Shown here in pieces: positions 1 to 5,464 of a stretch of 5,537 nt of DNA. Made by a program: the position numbers and the translations under genes. Under the pieces are notes generated by a model that made no database searches, was not told the origin of the DNA, and saw only the letters and a program-made list of their open reading frames with translations. The DNA is taken from assembly GCA_023248835.1 (NCBI GenBank), contig JAHFDU010000279.1, forward strand, positions 1-5,537, in the 5' to 3' direction. Each line of letters starts with the position of its first letter. The first letter of the stretch is position 1. This DNA is from Myxococcales bacterium. GTDB lineage: Bacteria; Myxococcota_A; Polyangia; Palsa-1104.

Positions 1-741
1 AAACTTTTTCACGGTCATGACTCGCTGTTCGCGCGACGGTGCCTTGTCGCCGGGCGCGGCTACCACTAAAAGCGCATAGACCCACCTGTGCTCGGGCTTC
101 TCCACCAAACCGACCAGCCAGCCCAAGTTGCGCCCGTCTTGAGTTCCAGTGCCAGTCTTTCCTTGCAGCGTGTAGCCGGGTGCCGACTCGAGCGTGATCA
201 ATCGACGCAGCAGCGCAACGTGCTCAGGCTTGACCGGTAATTTGCCCGCCTCTATGCGACGCAAGAATTCGACCTGCTGTCGTGCAGTGATGCGCATTTT
301 TCCGTCGAGCCAAAACTGATCGATCGAACAGCAAGTATCGCGATTGCCGTACTGAAAAAGCTCGACGTACTTCTTCATGCGCATCTCACCAATTCGTCGC
401 GCCACTTCTTGGTAGAACCAGACCACGGAGTTTTTGAGCGCGGAGGCGAGGTCCTGGTCGCGGTTCCATTCCGCAATCTGGCGCTGCTTGCCGTCCCACT
501 TGAGCGTAAATTTCTCGTCGGTAATGACGCCAGTCTCAAGTCCGATCAGCGTATTGGGAATCTTGAAAGTGGAGCAGGGAAGAAATGCTTGCTCGGCGAG
601 CACGGGATTGATGATTTCGGTGCGGTCGCTCTTGTCATCGTACAGAACGAACGTGGTGGCGGGCTCCCGAGCGTCGGCGCCGACAGAGTAGAAGACGGAG
701 ACAAACCACACCATTACAACCAATCGCAGCAGTGTTTTCAT
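1..741 (-). CDS. Class D (OXA-type) beta-lactamase, 3' end cut by window edge
   Basis: Secreted serine beta-lactamase that would open the beta-lactam ring in the periplasm. Translating the minus strand from the ATG at 741-739 gives 247 codons with no stop, so the C-terminus lies outside the window. Residues 1-24 form a signal peptide (basic start, hydrophobic core, probable cleavage after ADA). The class D motifs are all present: STFK 57-60 (nucleophile Ser57, Lys60 that is carbamylated in the family), SVV 105-107, YGN 131-133, WLDG 144-147 and KTG 195-197. The spacings from STFK to SxV, to the Trp and to KTG match my recollection of OXA-10. Arg237 or Arg240 may be the conserved carboxylate-binding Arg. 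Usual length is about 265 aa, so roughly 10-20 residues are missing. The start is well fixed because an in-frame TAA lies at 753-751. The ribosome site is weak. The gene is divergent from the toxin-antitoxin pair. Substrate range, including carbapenems, cannot be told from the motifs. Confidence 0.95.
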   Translation of the reverse strand, partial: MKTLLRLVVMVWFVSVFYSVGADAREPATTFVLYDDKSDRTEIINPVLAEQAFLPCSTFKIPNTLIGLETGVITDEKFTLKWDGKQRQIAEWNRDQDLASALKNSVVWFYQEVARRIGEMRMKKYVELFQYGNRDTCCSIDQFWLDGKMRITARQQVEFLRRIEAGKLPVKPEHVALLRRLITLESAPGYTLQGKTGTGTQDGRNLGWLVGLVEKPEHRWVYALLVVAAPGDKAPSREQRVMTVKKF

Positions 742-790
742 CGCCGCTTGTTACGACGACACAAGTGAAGTTCTCCCGATCATTGAAACT

Positions 791-796
791 ATTGTA
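791..796 (-). promoter_or_regulatory. Candidate -10 box for the beta-lactamase gene
   Basis: The minus strand reads TACAAT here, a 5/6 match to the sigma-70 -10 consensus. It would place the transcript start near 784 and give a leader of about 43 nt. I see no convincing -35 hexamer at 16-18 bp spacing, so this rests on one box. Confidence 0.35.
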
Positions 797-874
797 CGCG
801 AAACGCCACCGGCCAGATGTTCCATCGGGGTGCAGATGATCGGCGGTTCGCAGCCAGCAGCCCGGCACACGGTT

Positions 875-933
875 TCAATTTTGCCATCATCGCCGGGGGT
901 TCATTGTCGTTTGCGGAAACATGCTAAAATTGA
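875..933. repeat. 8-bp inverted repeat in the divergent intergenic region (possible operator)
   Basis: TCAATTTT at 875-882 is the exact reverse complement of AAAATTGA at 926-933. The arms are 43 bp apart. The right arm covers most of the candidate -10 box of the antitoxin gene and ends 3 bp before its start codon. Between them is GTTT-gcgg-AAAC (909-920), a 4-bp inverted repeat in the promoter spacer. Toxin-antitoxin operons are often self-repressed through such repeats, but no DNA-binding fold is visible in the 63-aa protein, so the operator role is inferred. Confidence 0.3.
904..930 (+). promoter_or_regulatory. Candidate promoter of the toxin-antitoxin pair
   Basis: TTGTCG (904-909) may be a -35 box and TAAAAT (925-930) a -10 box, preceded by TG one base upstream (TGC at 922-924), i.e. 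an extended -10. The spacer is short (15 bp), so the extended -10 may matter more. The expected start of transcription is around 936-938, on the ATG at 937, which suggests a leaderless or nearly leaderless transcript. Confidence 0.45.
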
Positions 934-936
934 GCT

Positions 937-1128
937 ATGGCCCTTCCCCGTCGAGATTTGATGGCGCCCGATACCGATCCAACCGACGAAGAGCTGGCAG
1001 AGGTGATGCGCGAGGCGCTCGATCTTGCCATGCAGCGTAAGGCAGCCTCGGACCAGTGGATGCGGGAAGAGCTCGCCAAGGCCGTCCTCGAAGCGCTCGC
1101 CCGCGACGAAGAAAAGCCCCAACGATGA
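937..1128 (+). CDS. Small helical acidic protein, probable antitoxin partner of the zeta-like toxin
   Basis: This 63-aa protein is not one I can place in a named family. It is charged and almost wholly helix-forming: a short basic start (PRR, 4-6), then likely amphipathic helices at about 16-36 and 37-58, rich in Glu, Ala, Arg and Lys. There is no signal peptide, membrane segment, Cys, or recognisable helix-turn-helix. The antitoxin role is inferred from context: it lies directly upstream of a zeta-toxin-like kinase, its TGA overlaps the toxin's ATG (ATGA, 1125-1128), and small helical proteins that block the nucleotide site are the known partners of zeta toxins. A second in-frame ATG (961) would give 55 aa. 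The 937 start has only a weak GAG four bases upstream and sits right behind a -10-like box, so translation may be leaderless. A general accessory protein remains possible. Confidence 0.72.
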   Translation: MALPRRDLMAPDTDPTDEELAEVMREALDLAMQRKAASDQWMREELAKAVLEALARDEEKPQR

Positions 1129-1736
1129 TCGAACATGGGATTCGTCCGCGATTGCTGATCGTTGCAGGGCCGAACGGCGCCGGGAAGACCACGGTGACGG
1201 AGCGCGGTCTGTCGCATGAATGGTTTGGCGGTTGCGAATACATCAATCCCGATTTGATTGCGCGGGACGAATTTGGCGACTGGAATTCTGATACCGCGAT
1301 CCGCAGCGCTGCCGAGCGTGCGCGAGAGCGACGCCATCTCGCACTCAGCGAGCGTCGTAGCCTCGCGGTTGAAACAGTGTTTTCAGCCCTCGATAAAGTC
1401 GACTTCTTGCGAGCTGCTCGACGAGCTGACTTTTTCGTGAGGTTTTTTTTCGTTGGGACGGAGAACCCGTCGATCAATGCGGCACGGGTTGCGCGGCGAG
1501 TTATCGAGGGGGGCCACGACGTTCCGATCCCGAAAATCGTCAGCCGATATTTTAAATCGATTGCCAATTGTGCCGCGGTCGCCCGGGAAGTTGACCGGCT
1601 CTACCTGTATGACAATTCACGCGACGGCATCGAGCCACAACTCGTGATGCGAGCGACCGCGGGCCGAATCACGCGTCGGTATGGCCCGGCACCGGAGTGG
1701 ATGGCGCCGATTTTGAGCCGGCTCGACGAGAAGTAA
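1125..1736 (+). CDS. Zeta-toxin-like P-loop kinase (COG4185-type predicted ATPase)
   Basis: A 203-aa cytoplasmic P-loop protein. Residues 10-23 hold a beta strand and Walker A loop (GPNGAGKTT, 15-23; Lys21). Next come INPD (40-43), a likely substrate-site Asp, and ETVFS (83-87). FVGTENP (109-115) leads into an Arg-rich stretch with Arg121, Arg124, Arg125 and GGHDVP (129-134). RY..S..N follows at 141-148 and LYDNS at 161-165. This order is typical of the zeta-toxin / 'predicted ABC-type ATPase' group. Characterised zeta toxins phosphorylate the 3' hydroxyl of UDP-N-acetylglucosamine and poison wall synthesis; the substrate here is untested. I chose ATG 1125 because it overlaps the antitoxin stop (ATGA), giving translational coupling, and begins just before the first strand. 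An in-frame ATG at 1056 would add 23 Arg-rich residues that look like frame-shadow. A run of eight T at 1443-1450 encodes Phe107-109. A housekeeping small-molecule kinase is the main alternative. Confidence 0.88.
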   Translation: MIEHGIRPRLLIVAGPNGAGKTTVTERGLSHEWFGGCEYINPDLIARDEFGDWNSDTAIRSAAERARERRHLALSERRSLAVETVFSALDKVDFLRAARRADFFVRFFFVGTENPSINAARVARRVIEGGHDVPIPKIVSRYFKSIANCAAVAREVDRLYLYDNSRDGIEPQLVMRATAGRITRRYGPAPEWMAPILSRLDEK

Positions 1737-1825
1737 TGTGCACCTGGGCCGGCACGCCGCCGCGGCAAGTGAATGCTACGTAATACTACCGACAGCTCAT
1801 TGCTGCATCCCTGTGGGCCGCTTCG

Positions 1826-1834
1826 TGCTACCAT
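1826..1834 (+). promoter_or_regulatory. Candidate extended -10 promoter of the kinase gene
   Basis: TGCTACCAT reads as TGn followed by a TACCAT -10 box. It matches the form (TGCTAnnAT) of the box before the antitoxin gene. Transcription would begin near 1841, giving a leader of only a few bases before the GTG at 1844. No -35 box is evident. A related TGCTACGTA lies at 1774-1782 and could be an alternative. The rest of the 107-bp gap after the toxin gene shows no terminator or small gene. Confidence 0.35.
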
Positions 1835-1843
1835 GCATGGACG

Positions 1844-3403
1844 GTGGCCAACGACGAACAAAAGCCGAAGTCGCAGCCGTCGCGCACCCTGCAGGGGAGT
1901 GCGGGCGAGCGCCACCTGACCGGTCCCGATTTGCCAATACACGTGGTTGCATCCAGTGGCTCTCCTACCGCTCCCGATCCCTATATTGGGACGGTCGTCG
2001 CTGAGCGCTACCGCGTGCTTGAGAAGCTGGGCGAAGGCGGGATGGGCGTGGTCTATCTCGCCGAGCACGTGGTGATCGAGAAGCGCGTCGCGCTAAAGAT
2101 ACTTTCCGATGATTTTGCCCGAAAAGCGGAGCTGGTCGCGCGCTTCATGCAAGAGGCCAAGGCGGCGTCGAAAATCGGTCACGAGAACATCATCGACATC
2201 ACGGACTTTGGTCGGACTGCGTCGGGTTCGGTGTTCTTCGTCATGGAGTATCTCCAAGGGCGCGATCTGTCTCAGGTGATCAAGAACGACGGCCCGATGA
2301 GCGCTGCGCGCGCGCGGGTGATTGTGACGCAGATCTGCCGCGCCCTCTTGGCCGCTCATCAAAAAGGCATCATCCATCGCGATCTCAAGCCTGAGAACAT
2401 ATACATAACCGAGCGCGACGGCCGACAAGATTTCGTCAAAATCCTCGATTTTGGCATCGCTAAAATGAGTAGCTTTGAGGAGGGCGTGCGCCTGACTCGC
2501 ACCGGCATGATTTTTGGCACGCCGGAGTACATGTCTCCCGAGCAAGCCCGCGGCGATCGCCCCGACCATCGGGTCGACATCTACGCCACGGGTTGCATTT
2601 TATACGAGCTCCTCACCAAGACGGTTCCGTTTGGCGCCGAAACCTTCATGGGAATTCTGACCAAACACATGTTCGAGGCGGTGACGCCGCCGGCGCAGCG
2701 GGCACCTGCCGCGGCCATTCCTTCGGATTTGCAAACCGTGGTCATGCGCGCCCTCGCCAAAGATCGCGAGCACCGCTTTCAGAGCATGAAAGAAATGGAG
2801 CTGGCGCTCGAGCAATGCAACCTCAACGATCCACTCGCCGCCATTGCAGAAGTCGATGGTGCGCTGCTGGTCGACGAGCCGCCACGGCGATCGATGCGCA
2901 GATCGGTTTGGGGCGCAGCGGCCGGATCGATTGCAATCCTGGCGGCGATCGGCTTTCTGGTGAGCAAACCCCCGCGTCAAAAACCCACTGCAGCTAGGCT
3001 GCAGCCGATGCCAGCTGCAGCGTTGACGCCACCGCCAGCGCCGCCGACGACGACGCTGCCACCGGCACCCTCGAGGCCGGTCAAACGCTCGCTTGCGATC
3101 GTATCGCACCCGAGCGAGGCAGAAGTCCTGCTCGCCGGCGTCCGCCTTGGCACCACCCCGCTGCGCATCGACGTTGACGATTCGAAGGCACCGCAGAGTC
3201 TGCTGCTGCGCAAACGTGGATTTCGTGAGCAGAAATCCGAGGTCGTGGCCAACCGCGATCAATCACTGACCGTCGACTTGCTCCCGTTGTTGAAGCGCCC
3301 GACACCGCGGGTTACGCCACCATCAAACGCGGCGGTTTCAGGTTCGGCGCCAACGCCACCTGCACCGTCCGAGCGTTACCGCGATCTAAAAAATCCGTTC
3401 TAG
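1844..3403 (+). CDS. Membrane-anchored Ser/Thr protein kinase with C-terminal PEGA domain
   Basis: A 519-aa Hanks-type kinase that phosphorylates Ser/Thr of unknown cytoplasmic targets. Residues 1-55 are a low-complexity tail. The kinase domain runs about 56-325: Gly loop GEGGMG 63-68, ATP-binding Lys85, alpha-C Glu104, HRDLKPEN 178-185 (base Asp180), DFG 202-204, activation-loop Thr218 and Thr220 as likely autophosphorylation sites, GTPEYMSPE 225-233 and structural Asp245. All catalytic residues are present, so it should be active. Basic residues at 348-353 precede one membrane helix (about 354-374), giving a kinase-inside, C-terminus-outside topology. A Pro-rich linker (about 387-413) leads to a PEGA domain (about 416-478; core PSEAEVLLAG..LGTTPL), then another Pro-rich tail ending DLKNPF. 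PEGA domains are thought to bind surface or wall ligands, so this may be a sensor. Start is GTG 1844; the frame holds no ATG between it and the TAA at 1781. The M19 gene follows 28 bp on. Confidence 0.96.
   Translation: MANDEQKPKSQPSRTLQGSAGERHLTGPDLPIHVVASSGSPTAPDPYIGTVVAERYRVLEKLGEGGMGVVYLAEHVVIEKRVALKILSDDFARKAELVARFMQEAKAASKIGHENIIDITDFGRTASGSVFFVMEYLQGRDLSQVIKNDGPMSAARARVIVTQICRALLAAHQKGIIHRDLKPENIYITERDGRQDFVKILDFGIAKMSSFEEGVRLTRTGMIFGTPEYMSPEQARGDRPDHRVDIYATGCILYELLTKTVPFGAETFMGILTKHMFEAVTPPAQRAPAAAIPSDLQTVVMRALAKDREHRFQSMKEMELALEQCNLNDPLAAIAEVDGALLVDEPPRRSMRRSVWGAAAGSIAILAAIGFLVSKPPRQKPTAARLQPMPAAALTPPPAPPTTTLPPAPSRPVKRSLAIVSHPSEAEVLLAGVRLGTTPLRIDVDDSKAPQSLLLRKRGFREQKSEVVANRDQSLTVDLLPLLKRPTPRVTPPSNAAVSGSAPTPPAPSERYRDLKNPF
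2988..3004. repeat. Perfect 7-bp hairpin inside the kinase linker coding region
   Basis: CTGCAGC, TAG, GCTGCAG form a perfect 7-bp inverted repeat with a 3-nt loop; a third CTGCAG lies at 3015-3020. It codes for part of the Ala/Pro-rich linker just before the PEGA domain. Most likely a by-product of biased codons in a low-complexity linker. Confidence 0.4.
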
Positions 3404-3431
3404 CCACTGCCGATCGTGATATGTCCATGGC

Positions 3432-4436
3432 GTGCTCGGAGCCCGCATTGCGATTGAGCCAGCAGTGGCGCAGCTACACAGCGAAGCCCACGTCATCGAT
3501 CTACACAACGATCTATTAACCAAAATGGTTCTGCGCGGTGGTGACTTTGGTCGTCGCCATGGCGCGCAGGCAATCTACAATCCGCTCGCCTTCGATCTGG
3601 ATCTGCCCAAAATCGACGAGGGCGGCGTCGACGCTCTCGGCTGCTTGCTGTTCGGCGGCATGCCACTGATGGCGCGGCAACGCTTCTGGAAACAGCTCGA
3701 CGCTTTTTTTGAACTGCTCGAACATCATCCGCGCCTGGTGCAAGTGAAAACCGCAGCCGATCTGCGCGCCGCCAAAATGGCGGGAAAGATCGCACTGTTT
3801 TTGGGGATTGAAGGCGCACTACCTCTGGAAAAAGAGCCCCAGCTGCTCGAAAAACTGGCAGCCAACGGCGTGCGTTTTTTCGGCCTGTCGTGGAACCGCA
3901 CCAACCGCGCAGCCGTTTCGGCGCACGACAAAAAGAACCCGAACGGTCTCAGTAGTTTTGGCCGCGAGCTGGTGGCGGCGTGCAATCAGCTCGGCATCCT
4001 CATCGACGTCAGTCATGCCTCCAAACGGACGGTCTCCGATCTCATTGAGGCGTCGAGGACGCCGGTTTTCTCGTCCCATTCGGCGTGCGAAGCGATCAAA
4101 GTGCACCCGCGCAACTTAGATGACGATCAGTTACGCGCAATCGGTCAGAGAGGCGGGGTCATTGGGGTCATTTTCGCCGCCAATTACCTGTCCGGTTTCT
4201 TTGAATCAACCGTCGATACACTTTGTGACCACATCGAGCACGTAGCCGCGGTAGCCGGCGAGAACGCGGTGGCGCTCGGCAGCGATTTTGACGGCTTTGT
4301 CCCGCTTCCTCGTGGCCTGCGCGATGTCAGAGATCTTCCGCAAATCACCCAGACGCTATGGAACCGGGGCTGGCGCGAACCCAAGCTGAAAAAGTTGCTG
4401 GGCGAGAATTTCCTCAGGTACTTCGAATCGCTCTAA
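3432..4436 (+). CDS. Membrane dipeptidase-family (M19) metallopeptidase
   Basis: A 334-aa TIM-barrel zinc enzyme of the renal/membrane dipeptidase family, which cleaves dipeptides, often with a D- or dehydro-residue on the C-terminal side. The metal ligands are visible: His25 and Asp27 (LHNDL), bridging Glu127 (GIEGA), His195 (DVSHAS), His216 (SSHSACEAI) and GSDFDG (283-288) for the catalytic Asp. HPRN (225-228) gives the substrate-binding Arg. The length is normal for bacterial members. No signal peptide is seen from this start, so it is probably cytoplasmic. The start is GTG 3432, the first possible one after an in-frame TGA at 3417; GTG 3465, with a GAG a few bases ahead, is an alternative that keeps all ligands. 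No clear ribosome site precedes 3432, and an out-of-frame ATG lies at 3427. It follows the kinase by 28 bp with no terminator, so co-transcription is likely. Natural substrate unknown; wall-derived dipeptides are plausible. Confidence 0.94.
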   Translation: MLGARIAIEPAVAQLHSEAHVIDLHNDLLTKMVLRGGDFGRRHGAQAIYNPLAFDLDLPKIDEGGVDALGCLLFGGMPLMARQRFWKQLDAFFELLEHHPRLVQVKTAADLRAAKMAGKIALFLGIEGALPLEKEPQLLEKLAANGVRFFGLSWNRTNRAAVSAHDKKNPNGLSSFGRELVAACNQLGILIDVSHASKRTVSDLIEASRTPVFSSHSACEAIKVHPRNLDDDQLRAIGQRGGVIGVIFAANYLSGFFESTVDTLCDHIEHVAAVAGENAVALGSDFDGFVPLPRGLRDVRDLPQITQTLWNRGWREPKLKKLLGENFLRYFESL

Positions 4437-4618
4437 TCAGCGTGCCACTGCTCCTTGAGGTGTACCAAATTCTCGTATCAAAGAAACCAGTCAAGCGATC
4501 AATTACGTGCTCTGAATTACTTTACTTGTTTTTCTGTCTTGGTAACAGAATCGAAAACACACCTGTACCTACAATAAATAGTTACATTATTTAAATCACT
4601 TATAAGCGCCGTCCGTTT

Positions 4619-4647
4619 TTGTCGTATTTTTAATAAAGTTTTAATAG
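4619..4647 (+). promoter_or_regulatory. Candidate promoter of the protease gene
   Basis: TTGTCG (4619-4624) and TAATAG (4642-4647) are 17 bp apart, the usual spacing. The -35 hexamer is the same as the one proposed for the antitoxin gene. The -10 match is only moderate, and other AT-rich hexamers nearby (for example TAATAA at 4631) could serve. The transcript would begin around 4654, just before the palindrome at 4656. Confidence 0.35.
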
Positions 4648-4655
4648 TACTGCCG

Positions 4656-4665
4656 ATTACGTAAT
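4656..4665. promoter_or_regulatory. 10-bp perfect palindrome next to the protease start
   Basis: ATTACGTAAT is self-complementary and ends one base before the GTG start at 4667. It could be a small operator at or after the transcription start. A half-like copy (ATTACGT) lies at 4502-4508. Chance occurrence in AT-rich DNA cannot be excluded. Confidence 0.3.
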
Positions 4666-4666
4666 T

Positions 4667-5464
4667 GTGAGAATAAAAAATCTTATTTCGTTCCTGTCCC
4701 TGGTGGTTGGCTGTGGCGGCATGCCCGATAGCGGTCTTGGTGAAGCGTCCCAGTCGATCATTGGCGGTACCACCGATACCGCAGATCCGGCCGTGATGGT
4801 GCTTCTGGCGATTCCGAAGCCGAACTCCTCGTCGGCCTATCTCTGCACGGTGTCGCTGATTTCGCCGATCGTGCTGCTCACAGCGGCACACTGCGTCAGC
4901 CCGCAAGTGGTGGGCAATACCGCCACCTTCCGGGTCTATCAGAATGACGATCTCAACACGCGCCCGTCGCGATGGTTGAACGTCAAAGAGACTCGTTACG
5001 ACACCCAGTTCAACGTCAACAACCTCACCGCTGGCCACGACATTGGCGTGGTCATCTTATCGACCCCGCTCAAAGGCGTAACCCCTTTGCCATATAACAC
5101 CAGCGCGCTTGCACGCAACGTCATCGGCGGATCGATTCGCCTGGTCGGTTATGGCTCTAACAATGGCAAGTCCGGCGGCGGAGTCGGCACCAAACGACAA
5201 ACCACCACGGTGGTCGACGCGCTGAACGATGCACTCGTCCAGATCGGCAACTCACAGAAGCAGACTTGCAGCGGCGACTCGGGCGGTCCGGCGCTGATGA
5301 GAATAAGTGGCGTCGAAACCATCGTCGGCGTGACCTCGTTTGGCTATGAAGGCTGCGTCTACGGCGGCTTCGACACCCGCGTCGACGTCTACAAAAACTT
5401 CATCAACGCCTACGTCCGACCAACGGCAGCGGCGTCGCTCATCAACTCTTATTTCATTCGATAA
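4667..5464 (+). CDS. Trypsin-fold (S1) serine protease zymogen with lipoprotein-type signal
   Basis: A 265-aa exported serine endopeptidase. Residues 1-15 are a short signal (basic start, hydrophobic core) ending in the lipobox-like VVGC with Cys16. A short propeptide runs to Ser30, and IIGG (31-34) is the zymogen activation site whose new N-terminus would pair with Asp204. The catalytic triad is His75 (TAAHC), Asp125 (GHDIG) and Ser205 (CSGDSGGP). Cys60-Cys76 and Cys201-Cys230 match the conserved S1 disulfides, leaving Cys16 unpaired, as expected for a lipidated Cys. The residue at the trypsin Asp189 position appears to be Gln199, so Arg/Lys specificity is not expected. The domain is complete, with no C-terminal extension. 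GTG 4667 is the only usable start: an in-frame TAA lies at 4634 and no ATG, GTG or TTG falls between. No Shine-Dalgarno is seen. It probably acts outside the cytoplasm, in digestion or processing. It appears to be its own transcription unit. Confidence 0.95.
   Translation: MRIKNLISFLSLVVGCGGMPDSGLGEASQSIIGGTTDTADPAVMVLLAIPKPNSSSAYLCTVSLISPIVLLTAAHCVSPQVVGNTATFRVYQNDDLNTRPSRWLNVKETRYDTQFNVNNLTAGHDIGVVILSTPLKGVTPLPYNTSALARNVIGGSIRLVGYGSNNGKSGGGVGTKRQTTTVVDALNDALVQIGNSQKQTCSGDSGGPALMRISGVETIVGVTSFGYEGCVYGGFDTRVDVYKNFINAYVRPTAAASLINSYFIR

Larger units (their letters stand above)
4437..4666. other. AT-rich intergenic stretch between dipeptidase and protease genes
   Basis: I see no credible gene here. 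From about 4501 to 4680 the GC content is about 30 percent by direct count, against clearly GC-rich flanks. It holds several small palindromes: TTCTGT-n7-ACAGAA (4532-4550), ATTTAAAT (4589-4596), CTTATAAG (4599-4606) and ATTACGTAAT (4656-4665). T runs occur at 4616-4620 and 4627-4631 but without a GC stem before them, so no standard terminator for the upstream gene is recognised. It most likely carries the protease promoter and regulatory sites. Confidence 0.6.

Noticed and set aside
409..768. 119-codon plus-strand open frame
   Set aside because: It overlaps the beta-lactamase in antisense; the class D motifs on the minus strand decide the case.
1056..1124. Upstream ATG extending the toxin by 23 residues
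   Set aside because: The extra residues are an Arg/Pro-rich shadow of the antitoxin frame; the ATGA overlap start at 1125 fits family length and coupling.
935..1567. 210-codon open frame on the minus strand
   Set aside because: It lies fully antisense to the antitoxin and toxin genes, is Arg/Ser/Ala-rich like a GC-driven shadow frame, and shows no domain.
2093..2569. 158-codon minus-strand open frame
   Set aside because: Antisense to the kinase catalytic core, whose motifs are unmistakable on the plus strand.
2988..3020. CTGCAG cluster as a regulatory or recombination element
   Set aside because: It lies inside a Pro/Ala-rich coding linker where biased codons readily make such repeats; kept only as a repeat entry.
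2600..3262. 220-codon minus-strand open frame
   Set aside because: Antisense to the kinase gene. The composition (Arg/Gly/His/Gln runs) mirrors the Pro/Ala linker on the coding strand; no motif or start signal.
4532..4550. TTCTGT-n7-ACAGAA hairpin as a terminator
   Set aside because: The stem is AT-rich and only 6 bp, and it is not followed by a T run on the plus strand; the T run lies before it.
4358..4594. 78-codon plus-strand open frame at the dipeptidase end
   Set aside because: It starts inside the M19 gene in another frame and runs into AT-rich intergenic DNA; no ribosome site or recognisable protein features.
4517..5038. 173-codon minus-strand open frame
   Set aside because: It is antisense to the N-terminal half of the protease plus the AT-rich intergenic DNA and shows no domain.
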